A stretch of 20,062 bases of DNA, taken from the NCBI GenBank assembly GCA_964425275.1, contig CAYRLZ010000005.1, positions 1 through 20,062 of the forward strand. Direction: 5' to 3'. Positions 1-6,824 of the stretch are shown here, piece by piece; the first letter of the stretch is position 1; each line of letters begins with the position of its first letter. The translations under genes and the position numbers were made by a program. The notes beneath the pieces are model-generated. The model worked only from the letters and a program-made list of their open reading frames with translations. It was not told the DNA's origin and searched no databases. Source of the DNA: CAYRLZ01 sp964425275 (GTDB lineage Bacteria > Hydrothermota > Tepidihabitantia > Tepidihabitantales > JBDRVQ01).

Positions 1-2100
1 CCATTTCGTTGGTCCTTCAATATAAAAAGTGACACTGCACTCCTCTACTACCTCGGTTCCGAAGTTCTTCACCGTTGCCTTGGGTTTGACGGAGATTCCG
101 GAGTCCTTGATGCCCACCGGTTCTATGATGGCAATCGTCCCGACATCGTGGACATAAATATCTACCGAGCCGGCCGCCTTATCATTATCATTGTTCATAT
201 CACCGGTAAGTTGGGTTGAGCAGGAGATAGGTATGCTAATTCCTCTTGGCCAGGCAGAACGGGAGGGAAAGGTAACAAAGGTTAATTGTCCGGCCGGATG
301 GCTGACTACCTGAGTGCTTTCATCGTAGAAACTTCCAATCTTCATCCTTACCCAATAACTCTCAGGCTGATTGCCATAATTATAGACCGAACAGGCCGGA
401 GTAATTGTCTGGGTAGAATCAAATGAACTGGGCAGTTGTATTTTTGTACCGCCAACATCGTGGACATGGATATCAATTCCCCCTGGGATATCTTTCTTAT
501 CATTAGAAGGGTTAGCATCCCCGGTGAGTTGGGTTGAACAGGAGACGGCAACACCCGTCCCTCTTGGCCAGGCAGAACGGGAGGGAAAGGTAACAAAGGT
601 TAATTGTCCAGCCGGATGGCTAACTACCTGAGTGCTTTCATCATAGAAACTTCCAATCTTCATCCTCACCTGATAACTGACAGGGGTGGTGCCGTAGTTC
701 TTGACTGAACAGGCTGGGGTTACTGAGGAAGTAGAGTCAATCGGTCCGGTCGGTGCCATAATCTTGGTACAGCCGACATCAGAAGGTGGTGGTAGGGCAT
801 AGGTGACTATGAGCCGTGGTCGGTAATTAGCATCACTATAGCCGGTGATTCCTATATACTCGATATCGGCGTCTTCATTTTCTTTCCAGCCGAATGCTGT
901 CCAGTCTATTCCAAGTCCATCCTTAATCGCCTTCAGTCCACTGTCGTTTAGAACTATACTATACCAGACATTATTTGATGAACAGGTTAATTCATCACTG
1001 AGGGCTGTTCCACTTCCGGCTTCGTTATAGATTGTCTGGGCACCAGCACCTACCGGGTCAGATGTCAACTTAGTGATGGTAATCTCTGATGAGCCAAAGA
1101 CACCGCCGCTGACATAAAATTTAACTATGGCGATGGCGATATCGGCATTATCGGGTATTGAACTGAGGTTAAACTTGCACCACCCACGATAGAAGTTAGT
1201 AGCGCTCAGCTGACCGGCTCTCATCTGGTCACTATTTTTTGTATAAGAAGAGCCATTGTAATTTACATATCCTGACCAGTTTGTGCTGTTATCCGGGAAG
1301 ACCGAATCAACGGTATAACTGGTTGGTGGAATATAGGTAAGCACAATACGCGGCTTGTAAGTAGCATTGTTGTAGCCGTGGGCGCCGAAATAATGGTTTG
1401 CTATTTCATCCTCTTTCCAACCGAGGGCTATCCAGTTTGGCACAAGGGCATCTTCAATCCCCTGAACACCCGCAGAATTTAAATCTACACTGTTCCAGGA
1501 ACCTCCAACCGGGGTAAATACACCGGTGTACGGTGTTCCGGTTGCCACTTCGTCATAGATTGTCTGGGCACCAGCACCTACCGGGTCAGATGTCAACTTG
1601 CTGATGAATACCGACCACCCGGAACCACTGCTGAGCCAAATATAAAATTTAAGTGTCGCCGCCGTGATATCTGAGCCATTCGGTATCGTCCCGAGATGAA
1701 ATTTGCACCATCCCCGATAATAATTTTCGCTCGTCTTGCCGGATTGAATGCTACCGCTGTTTTTTGTATAAGTATTATTCGTGGGATTGTGCGCTATATA
1801 TCCTGACCAATTAGCGCCGTTAGCCGGGAAGACCGTATCGTCCATAAGCGGAGCATCCACCCAATTGCCATTTCGGTCCCGCCAGTGGATTGGTTCAGAT
1901 GAAATTTCAGCCGTGATTGTGCCGTCTCCGTTGGAGAAATGTTTGGCATAGGCATCGCGCATCTCCACAATCTCGGTTCCCTTTGGCTCAAAACCGTGCC
2001 GAATCGCTACTTTCTTTAAGGACGGATTTCCTCCCTGAGCGATAAAAAACCCAGCGTAGAGGATACCGATAATTAAGGCAAGGTAGTTTTTGTTATGCAT
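1..2100 (-). CDS. Secreted DNRLRE / CARDB-like repeat surface protein (C-terminus beyond window)
   Basis: An uninterrupted minus-strand frame runs from an ATG at 2100 to the window edge, 700 codons without a stop; the C-terminus is missing. The start is supported by an AAAGGAGAG ribosome-binding site directly upstream. Residues 1-22 form a signal peptide (NK, then a hydrophobic stretch ending FFIAQGG). Residues about 40-85 carry the NGDGT...SSEPIHWRD.NGNWV pattern that often leads DNRLRE-type exported proteins. Two tandem domains of about 180 residues follow (about 90-265 and 270-435). Each has NWSGY, YRGWCKF.L..IP, LTSDPVGAGAQTIY, a GWKE motif and a closing PR(I/L)..TY, typical of DNRLRE domains. 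From residue 441 come CARDB-like Ig repeats of about 106 residues (starts near 441, 546 and 652) with the S-V-K/Y-N-Y-G block. It is probably cell-surface or released, with an adhesive or structural role. No catalytic motif is visible and no specific function can be given. Confidence 0.88.
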   Translation of the reverse strand, partial: MHNKNYLALIIGILYAGFFIAQGGNPSLKKVAIRHGFEPKGTEIVEMRDAYAKHFSNGDGTITAEISSEPIHWRDRNGNWVDAPLMDDTVFPANGANWSGYIAHNPTNNTYTKNSGSIQSGKTSENYYRGWCKFHLGTIPNGSDITAATLKFYIWLSSGSGWSVFISKLTSDPVGAGAQTIYDEVATGTPYTGVFTPVGGSWNSVDLNSAGVQGIEDALVPNWIALGWKEDEIANHYFGAHGYNNATYKPRIVLTYIPPTSYTVDSVFPDNSTNWSGYVNYNGSSYTKNSDQMRAGQLSATNFYRGWCKFNLSSIPDNADIAIAIVKFYVSGGVFGSSEITITKLTSDPVGAGAQTIYNEAGSGTALSDELTCSSNNVWYSIVLNDSGLKAIKDGLGIDWTAFGWKENEDADIEYIGITGYSDANYRPRLIVTYALPPPSDVGCTKIMAPTGPIDSTSSVTPACSVKNYGTTPVSYQVRMKIGSFYDESTQVVSHPAGQLTFVTFPSRSAWPRGTGVAVSCSTQLTGDANPSNDKKDIPGGIDIHVHDVGGTKIQLPSSFDSTQTITPACSVYNYGNQPESYWVRMKIGSFYDESTQVVSHPAGQLTFVTFPSRSAWPRGISIPISCSTQLTGDMNNDNDKAAGSVDIYVHDVGTIAIIEPVGIKDSGISVKPKATVKNFGTEVVEECSVTFYIEGPTKW
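244..348 (-). repeat. CARDB-like repeat unit, near-identical copy A
   Basis: This 105-nt stretch matches 562-666 at all but three positions and lies in the same reading frame 318 nt (106 codons) away. It encodes the part of the repeat that begins at RMKIGSFYDESTQ. Identity falls off sharply outside it, which suggests a recent duplication or gene conversion between repeat units. Confidence 0.9.
562..666 (-). repeat. CARDB-like repeat unit, near-identical copy B
   Basis: Partner of 244-348 at an offset of 318 nt. The three differences are single-base changes. The next repeat unit toward the C-terminus (from about position 147 down) shares only the protein-level motif with these two copies. Confidence 0.9.
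1027..1071 (-). repeat. 45-nt exact repeat inside DNRLRE domain 2
   Basis: This segment is identical to 1555-1599, 528 nt (176 codons) away in the same frame, and encodes KLTSDPVGAGAQTIY in both DNRLRE domains. The flanks are clearly diverged, so the block is either strongly conserved or was copied by conversion. Confidence 0.85.
1555..1599 (-). repeat. 45-nt exact repeat inside DNRLRE domain 1
   Basis: Partner of 1027-1071, in the first DNRLRE domain of the same protein. Confidence 0.85.
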
Positions 2101-2276
2101 CTTTCTCTCCTTTGGCGGAATTATTCCGGCGGATTCCACCGGAGACCCTTTCTTCTCCGCCATAAAGAAAGAGCTGGGGTGAAATTATTTTTCCGGGTAT
2201 CGGTCACCCCAGCCCGAACACTCATTTGGGAAAAGTCCCTAAATAACTTCTTGCCTTCTCTTATTAACACTTTTCT
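2101..2276 (-). promoter_or_regulatory. Structured 5' leader of the surface-protein gene; possible attenuator
   Basis: About 175 nt separate the predicted transcription start (near 2276) from the ATG at 2100. Read on the minus strand, the leader holds a small GGGA/TCCC hairpin (2235-2245 region). It then holds a perfect 10-bp stem, GCTGGGGTGA pairing with TCACCCCAGC (2213-2204 with 2182-2173, 21-nt loop), followed at once by the T-rich TCTTTCTTT. Nearer the start codon, CCGGTGG-AAT-CCGCCGG can form a 7-bp stem, and an alternative CGGAA-TAA-TTCCG hairpin (2128-2116) shares part of it. The last 10 nt carry the ribosome-binding site. The long stem plus T-rich tail could be an attenuator for this gene or a terminator for the upstream MFS gene. 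No known riboswitch motif is recognised. The remaining 2311-2424 stretch holds nothing I can identify. Confidence 0.45.
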
Positions 2277-2282
2277 TTCTTA

Positions 2283-2310
2283 ATTATACACGATAAATTT
2301 TTTCTTTCAA
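2283..2310 (-). promoter_or_regulatory. Sigma-70-type promoter for the surface-protein gene
   Basis: On the minus strand a TTGAAA -35 box (2310-2305), a 16-nt spacer and a perfect TATAAT -10 box (2288-2283) lie between the end of the MFS gene and the structured leader. The layout matches the other promoters in this window. Confidence 0.65.
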
Positions 2311-2424
2311 TAGTCTGGTGAGGCACAAAATATCTTCCCTGGCGATAAAACACTCCTCACCCCTGGTTTGGCTAAGAAAACAAAACAGTTTTAAGTTTGG
2401 GGAAGACCAATAGATGTTTACTGG

Positions 2425-3825
2425 TTATCTTTTAGGAAACAGCCAGTCACCGAACTGGGTGATGCGGACTTTGGTGAACTCCCAGAAGAAATATAACATT
2501 TCACCAACAGGTTTTGCCTTCGGTTCGGTAATCCAGGATAAAGGAATTTGGGTGCTCCAGCGGGCAAGTCCGGTAAGTCCGAAAAGGACCTGTTCTGGTT
2601 CTAAATGAATGCCAAAAATTTTTATTGGCGGCGGCAGGAATATACCAGAGAAAAGCATCGTTATCATCATCGCCATTCCACTGAAGGCACCGAATATCCC
2701 TGAATAGACCTGACGTCTCTGGTCTGGGGCAATTGCTAAGACAAAATTGGTGGTGATAACACTGGTGCCTGACCACATTATGCCAGAGGTGGCGGCTTCT
2801 AAGTAGATTGGCCAGTAGTTCTGGGGAGTAACAAAAAGCCAGACCATTGGATTCAAACCGCCGAGGAGGATTGCTAAACGCATCGCGGTCTTATTGCCAA
2901 AACGGTCAATTAAAATTCCCCAGGCAGGTAGAACGGCAATTCCGGAAAGGGTGCTGATGGTTCCGTAGAGCTGGATATTCACCAAGGACATCCCTAATTT
3001 TTTTATCATAAATGGCTGCCAGAATGGAGAGGCAATGCCCACGGCCAGCATCCACCATAGTCCATAGCCTAAAAGGCGACGAAAGTTTTTATCCCGCAGA
3101 GGGGTAGAGAATAATTCGGGAAAAGTCTCCTTTTGTCTGAGTGGTGGACGGTCGGGTTGGGTGGCGAGAATCTTTGTCCCGATAAGTCCAATGATTGCTG
3201 CAATGGTAAAGATTCCGATAAAGGCATAAGGTAGATTTACCGGACGGAATAAGGCAATCTTCCCGGTAATTGAAATGATTGCCCGGGCAATTACGCCGGG
3301 TGGTGATTCAAAGAGGTCAAGAAAAAAACCAGCGATATACCCGGTCAAAAGTCCGGTGAGCATAAGATATTGAAAACGGCGCGAGAAGAAACGACCCCGC
3401 ATCCGTAAGGGCACCATATCAGAAATCCAGGCAATCCAGATATTACCACCAATTGCCTGCAGGGATGTGCTGAGAAAGAGGAGAGGGATAAAGAAAGACA
3501 TCGCCTTGGGAAGAAGGATAAAGGGCAGTAGTCCATAGAGAAATGCCATCGCCCTCCCGAAGGCGGTCAGGCTCACTACGGCGTTTTTCCGTGAGGCTAT
3601 CTTGTGAGTAATGGCGATACCGAGTAGTTGGAAGACCTGGGAGAGTTGGCTGATTGCCGAGATGAGGCTAAAATGGAAGGGTCGGGCACCGAGCATCACA
3701 ACAAATTTTGTTAGAAAGATACTGCCGGGAGCGGACAAAGAGCCGGATATCTGGGCAAAGACCCCTTCAAGATTTGACACCTTAACCGTCTGACGCAGGG
3801 GTGAGATGTGATTATCTCCACTCAT
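2425..3825 (-). CDS. MFS-family membrane transporter
   Basis: This 466-residue integral membrane protein has about 12 hydrophobic segments and belongs to the major facilitator superfamily. Residues 134-150 (SDMVPLRMRGRFF core) match the basic loop between helices 4 and 5, similar to the D.(V/I)P...RGR(F/Y)F pattern of a poorly characterised bacterial MFS group. An equivalent D-R-F-G-N-K loop (ILIDRFGNKTAM) lies in the second half. Transport substrate cannot be deduced. No good ribosome-binding site precedes the ATG at 3825, and no earlier in-frame start is visible, so the start is moderately certain. It follows the SurA-like gene by 96 nt on the same strand and may be read from the same transcript; no strong promoter was found in that gap. 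Function beyond secondary transport is unknown. Confidence 0.85.
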   Translation of the reverse strand: MSGDNHISPLRQTVKVSNLEGVFAQISGSLSAPGSIFLTKFVVMLGARPFHFSLISAISQLSQVFQLLGIAITHKIASRKNAVVSLTAFGRAMAFLYGLLPFILLPKAMSFFIPLLFLSTSLQAIGGNIWIAWISDMVPLRMRGRFFSRRFQYLMLTGLLTGYIAGFFLDLFESPPGVIARAIISITGKIALFRPVNLPYAFIGIFTIAAIIGLIGTKILATQPDRPPLRQKETFPELFSTPLRDKNFRRLLGYGLWWMLAVGIASPFWQPFMIKKLGMSLVNIQLYGTISTLSGIAVLPAWGILIDRFGNKTAMRLAILLGGLNPMVWLFVTPQNYWPIYLEAATSGIMWSGTSVITTNFVLAIAPDQRRQVYSGIFGAFSGMAMMITMLFSGIFLPPPIKIFGIHLEPEQVLFGLTGLARWSTQIPLSWITEPKAKPVGEMLYFFWEFTKVRITQFGDWLFPKR

Positions 3826-3921
3826 CCGAGAATCCGATAAGGAAAAGATAGAGAAAAAAGTAAAGAAGTATTGGATGAAAAGTGCATCAACTTTTCTCTG
3901 GTGGGGATATTTTTATCGGTG

Positions 3922-5262
3922 TTAAAATTTGTGGATATAGGTTCTTTCGGCAATCTGTGAGAGATATTCTTCTAACTTTTCTTGAATCTTTTTTTCCATC
4001 AGGTAATTCCTTATCTCATTTTGCATCTCTTCTAAGGATAAGACCTTTGGTTCTTCTTTGGCTAAAATCTTGATGAGGTGGAAGCCGTTTTCGGAAAGGA
4101 CTGGTTCTGAGATAGCGCCTTCTTTCAATCTTTCCGCTACTTCCCGAAATGGTGGAAATAATTGTTCAATGTAGAACTCCCCGATATAGCCGCCTTTCTC
4201 TTTTGTCTCCGAATCTTGGGAGTAAATCTTAGCCAGGGAGTCAAATCTTTCGCCCCTTAGGGACTTTTCTCTGATTCTTAAAGCGAGTCGCCTCTGGCGC
4301 AGAGAATCCTCTTTGGTCGTTAGAACCCTTATTAAGATGTGGTTCGCCTCTATTATATTATCCCTTCGCTTTTTACATTTCAAGATATGATAGCCGGCGG
4401 GTGAACGAAAGGGTAGGGAGAATTCACCTTCTTTTAGAGAAAAGAGCGGTTTCTCAATCTCCGGGAGGAGTGTCCCCTTTTTTAGTTTTCCTAAATAGCC
4501 ACCACTTTTTGCGGTTTTTGGGTCTTCGGAGAAAGACCGGGCAACTTCTTCAAAGTCGGCACCCCGGCGCAGTATCTCGTAGATCTCAAATATCTTCCTT
4601 TGGCTATTTCTCTCTTCTTCTTCACTCGGGGTGATTGGTAGGAAGATATGAGCAATTGAGACCCGACCGGGTTGGTAGGCGATAGAATCTTTGTTCTCCT
4701 CGTAGAATTTTTTAACCTCCAGAGGTGAGATGAAGACATTGAGGAGACCTTTCTTTTGCAGTAGTTTCTGGGCGAGGATTTTCTTCCGTATCTCTTCATA
4801 ATAGTGGTTTTTTAATTCCCTTTCGGTGATGCCCTCTTTTTTTAACATTTCCTTAAAATCTTCAAGTGACGGAAAGCGGGCGATTAAGGCCCGCCAGGCA
4901 CTTTCCAATTCTGGTTCAATTTCGTTTCGTGAAACGGTGACGGTCTCTTTTTCCGCTTCGGTTAGAATCAGTTTCTCCTGAATCATCCTTTTGAGCGCCT
5001 CTTTTTGGAAAAGGCTCTCCGGTAGACTTTCTGACCTTTGAATCGTTTTTAAGAAATCTACTGCCTCCTTTAATTCCGAGGCAAGAATTATATCTCGGCC
5101 GACGGTGGCCACAATCCGGTCAGCAATTACCCCGGCCTTTGCCCAATTAAAAAAAACGCAGAGGACACAGAGAGACCATAGATTATGTGGCATCAGTCGT
5201 GCCGACGAAGTCGGCTTCACCACTTTTAGTGAGCGGCGCTTTCTACAAGTTGGCGGCGTCAT
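3922..5262 (-). CDS. SurA-like periplasmic peptidyl-prolyl isomerase / chaperone, two parvulin domains
   Basis: This 446-residue protein has the SurA/PpiC layout: an N-terminal chaperone region (about 46-195, opening with ADRIVATVGRDIILASEL), parvulin domain 1 (about 200-298, with IAHIFL, GGYLG and GYHILK) and parvulin domain 2 (about 303-402, with ANHILI, GGYIG and GFHLIK). A basic C-terminal helix follows. The His residues of both domains are kept, so isomerase activity is plausible. Its likely role is folding exported or outer-membrane proteins. The start at 5262 overlaps the stop of the upstream lipoprotein gene as ATGA, the coupling used elsewhere in the window. An internal ATG at 5193 would also give a signal peptide (MPHNLWSLCVLCVFFNWAKA). 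Neither has a ribosome-binding site of its own. Residues 1-40 come from odd, repeat-like DNA, described separately. Confidence 0.88.
   Translation of the reverse strand: MTPPTCRKRRSLKVVKPTSSARLMPHNLWSLCVLCVFFNWAKAGVIADRIVATVGRDIILASELKEAVDFLKTIQRSESLPESLFQKEALKRMIQEKLILTEAEKETVTVSRNEIEPELESAWRALIARFPSLEDFKEMLKKEGITERELKNHYYEEIRKKILAQKLLQKKGLLNVFISPLEVKKFYEENKDSIAYQPGRVSIAHIFLPITPSEEEERNSQRKIFEIYEILRRGADFEEVARSFSEDPKTAKSGGYLGKLKKGTLLPEIEKPLFSLKEGEFSLPFRSPAGYHILKCKKRRDNIIEANHILIRVLTTKEDSLRQRRLALRIREKSLRGERFDSLAKIYSQDSETKEKGGYIGEFYIEQLFPPFREVAERLKEGAISEPVLSENGFHLIKILAKEEPKVLSLEEMQNEIRNYLMEKKIQEKLEEYLSQIAERTYIHKF
5149..5262 (-). other. Repeat-like insert forming the N-terminus of the SurA-like protein
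   Basis: The first about 38 codons of the SurA-like gene do not look like ordinary coding sequence. They include a perfect palindromic hairpin GCCGAC-GAA-GTCGGC (5201-5215), a low-complexity stretch reading CTCTCTGTGTCCTCTGCG on the minus strand (about 5158-5175), and a run of eight T on the minus strand (A at 5149-5156). I recall CTCTGTGTCCTCTGCG-type strings as dispersed short repeats in many uncultured bacterial genomes, but no second copy lies in this window, so this remains a suspicion. Confidence 0.4.
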
Positions 5263-6062
5263 CGTTTGGATTGGAAATAGGCTTCGGGTCGGAATTCAAT
5301 CTCGGTCTTAGATTTCAAAGATGCGATAAGGGTATCAAGGAGGGCGCGACTCTTCTGGTATTTAATGGCATTATTTATATAATTTTCTACCTCACTAAAT
5401 GTGATATCCTTTTTTACCTTCTTTTTATCAACCAGTTTTACAATCTGATAGCCTTCCTGGGTTTTTATCACCTCCGAGACGGCACCGGGCGCGAGGGCAA
5501 AGATTTTTTCCTCCAGGGTTGGGTCAGTGAGGGCACCGCGTGGGATATAAACCGATTCCTCGCCGCCTTTCAGAATTAAATCTTGTGAGAACTCGGCCGC
5601 CAGAGACTTAAAGTCTTTTCCTGATTTTATTGCTTGCCAGAGGGAATTCGCCAGTTTTTCATCAGCGACGACAATCCGCATAATTTTAATCTCGTAAAGG
5701 AATTCCTCCTTATGGCGATTGAAGTAGTCAAGAGCCTCAGCCCGAGTACAGGTGACTTTTTTTGTTTCGTTCTCAACAAACTCATTCACGAGAAAATCTT
5801 TTGTCAACTGTTCTAAGCGATACTTCACATCGGCTCGTTTATCAAATCCCCGCCGTTTCGCTTCTTGATAAAGGAGTTCGGAGTGGGACCATTTTTCTAA
5901 GATTTGCGGAAGGTTTTCCCTATTCAATTCAACTCCTTCCGGTAATTGGGCATTTAGGTATTCGCGGGTAAGATAAGAATTCCCTACCCGAGCAATATAA
6001 TCACCCTTTTGACAGAAAAATGCGAGAAAAGATGACAGGAGTAAAAGCAAGATTCTCTTCAT
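5259..6062 (-). CDS. Parvulin-like (PpiC/PrsA-type) lipoprotein
   Basis: The start at 6062 is chosen because AGAAGGAGC lies just upstream and it begins an ideal lipoprotein signal (MKRILLLLLSSFLAFFC, acylated Cys17); a longer frame back to 6107 lacks both. The 267-residue product has an N-terminal helical region like SurA/PrsA (about 20-115), then a parvulin fold (about 121-212) with AGKDF-like SGKDFKSLAAEFSQD, GG, and PGAVSEVIKTQEGYQIVKL. The usual catalytic HIL near the domain start is replaced by KIMRIVV, so this copy may act as a chaperone without isomerase activity. It probably sits on a membrane facing the periplasm. It is first in an operon with the SurA-like gene, which it overlaps by ATGA. 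Two such genes together suggest a dedicated folding pathway for exported proteins. Confidence 0.87.
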   Translation of the reverse strand: MKRILLLLLSSFLAFFCQKGDYIARVGNSYLTREYLNAQLPEGVELNRENLPQILEKWSHSELLYQEAKRRGFDKRADVKYRLEQLTKDFLVNEFVENETKKVTCTRAEALDYFNRHKEEFLYEIKIMRIVVADEKLANSLWQAIKSGKDFKSLAAEFSQDLILKGGEESVYIPRGALTDPTLEEKIFALAPGAVSEVIKTQEGYQIVKLVDKKKVKKDITFSEVENYINNAIKYQKSRALLDTLIASLKSKTEIEFRPEAYFQSKR

Positions 6063-6079
6063 TGTCGCTCCTTCTATTA

Positions 6080-6107
6080 AGGATAGCAAATTTTCAAGAT
6101 TTGTCAA
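6080..6107 (-). promoter_or_regulatory. Promoter for the parvulin operon
   Basis: On the minus strand a perfect TTGACA -35 box (6107-6102), a 16-nt spacer and TATCCT (6085-6080) are present. The predicted start near 6073 leaves only about 10 nt of leader, just enough to contain the ribosome-binding site of the lipoprotein gene. It also supports the start at 6062 over 6107, since the longer frame would begin inside the -35 box. Confidence 0.7.
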
Positions 6108-6128
6108 ATGGCCAACAATGGTTCTTTC

Positions 6129-6156
6129 TTGACCCGAACGATAAATAATTTATAAT
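6129..6156 (+). promoter_or_regulatory. Promoter for the nitroreductase gene
   Basis: TTGACC (6129-6134), a 16-nt spacer and TATAAT (6151-6156). The predicted start near 6163 gives a leader of about 30 nt with a good GGAGGG site. It is divergent from the parvulin operon promoter. Confidence 0.75.
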
Positions 6157-6192
6157 TAATGATGTCTAAATATAGCAAGAGAGGAGGGAAAT

Positions 6193-6702
6193 ATGGATAC
6201 GATAGAGTGTATCCTAACTCGCCGGAGTATCCGAAAATATAAAAGGGAACCGGTGCCAGAGGAGGTAATCAAGGAATTGTTAGAAGCAGCGATGCAAGCC
6301 CCCTCGGCGCGTAATGAACAACCCTGGCATTTTGTAGTAATTAAAGAGCGAGAAATTCTGGATGCGATTCCGAAATTTCATCCCTATTCTCAGATGTTAA
6401 GAGAGGCACCGCTGGCCATTTTGGTTTGTGGCGATTGTCAATTAGCAAAGGATATCGGATATATCGTTCAAGACTGCGCCGCCGCCACGCAGAATATCCT
6501 TTTGGCCGTTCATAGCAAGGGATTGGGGGCGGTCTGGTTGGGTATTTATCCGAGAGCGGAACGGATTGCGGGTATCCGGCAATTACTGAATATCCCGGAA
6601 CATATTATCCCGATTTCCTTAATTGCTATTGGTTACCCGGCGGAAGCGAAACCTCCGGAGCGGCGATATAATGCCACAAGAATCCACAACAATCGCTGGT
6701 AA
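6193..6702 (+). CDS. Nitroreductase-family flavoprotein
   Basis: This 169-residue protein belongs to the NAD(P)H:FMN-dependent nitroreductase family. It starts with the diagnostic TRRSIRKYKREPVPEE motif (FMN phosphate binding by the Arg residues), followed by AAMQAPSARNEQPWHFVVI, and near the C-terminus GLGAVWLGIYP and the closing ISLIAIGYPAE.KPPERR. These are the typical landmarks of small single-domain members. The physiological substrate cannot be read from the sequence; family members reduce nitroaromatics, quinones, flavins or enones. A strong ribosome-binding site (GGAGGG) lies 5-6 nt upstream of the ATG, and the gene has its own promoter. It appears to be monocistronic, because pheT downstream has its own promoter 90 nt after this stop. 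Confidence 0.9.
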   Translation: MDTIECILTRRSIRKYKREPVPEEVIKELLEAAMQAPSARNEQPWHFVVIKEREILDAIPKFHPYSQMLREAPLAILVCGDCQLAKDIGYIVQDCAAATQNILLAVHSKGLGAVWLGIYPRAERIAGIRQLLNIPEHIIPISLIAIGYPAEAKPPERRYNATRIHNNRW

Positions 6703-6713
6703 AAATGCGGGAT

Positions 6714-6789
6714 CGTAGAAAAGGCCGAAGAAGGTGCTGAAAAAGTTTCCGCGGTCTCCGCGACCCAAACAATCTCAATAAGTTCTACG
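6714..6789 (+). other. Inverted repeat in the nitroreductase-pheT gap
   Basis: The 122-nt gap contains a 7-nt inverted repeat, CGTAGAA (6714-6720) and TTCTACG (6783-6789), enclosing a short CGCGG-TCT-CCGCG hairpin (6750-6762). A T-tract (6796-6802) follows 6 nt later but overlaps the pheT promoter. It could be a weak terminator or merely a chance fold. Confidence 0.25.
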
Positions 6790-6790
6790 C

Positions 6791-6818
6791 TTGACTTTTT
6801 TTAATTGAGGGTTATGAT
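6791..6818 (+). promoter_or_regulatory. pheT promoter, predicted leaderless start
   Basis: TTGACT (6791-6796), a 16-nt spacer and TATGAT (6813-6818). Only AAACAG separates the -10 box from the ATG at 6825, so the transcript should start at or within a base or two of the start codon. No Shine-Dalgarno sequence is present. Confidence 0.7.
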
Positions 6819-6824
6819 AAACAG

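Noticed and set aside
2101..2276. Possible cyclic-di-GMP-I riboswitch because of a GGGGTGACCGAT string in the leader
   Set aside because: The GCAAA-containing core motifs of that class are missing, and the string belongs to the 10-bp hairpin.
5187..5579. A 130-codon plus-strand frame opposite the parvulin genes
   Set aside because: No ribosome-binding site, promoter or recognisable domain; it lies opposite two well-supported genes.
6750..6762. CGCGG-TCT-CCGCG hairpin as terminator of the nitroreductase gene
   Set aside because: The stem is only 5 bp and no T-run follows directly; the nearest T-run lies 34 nt on and overlaps the pheT promoter.
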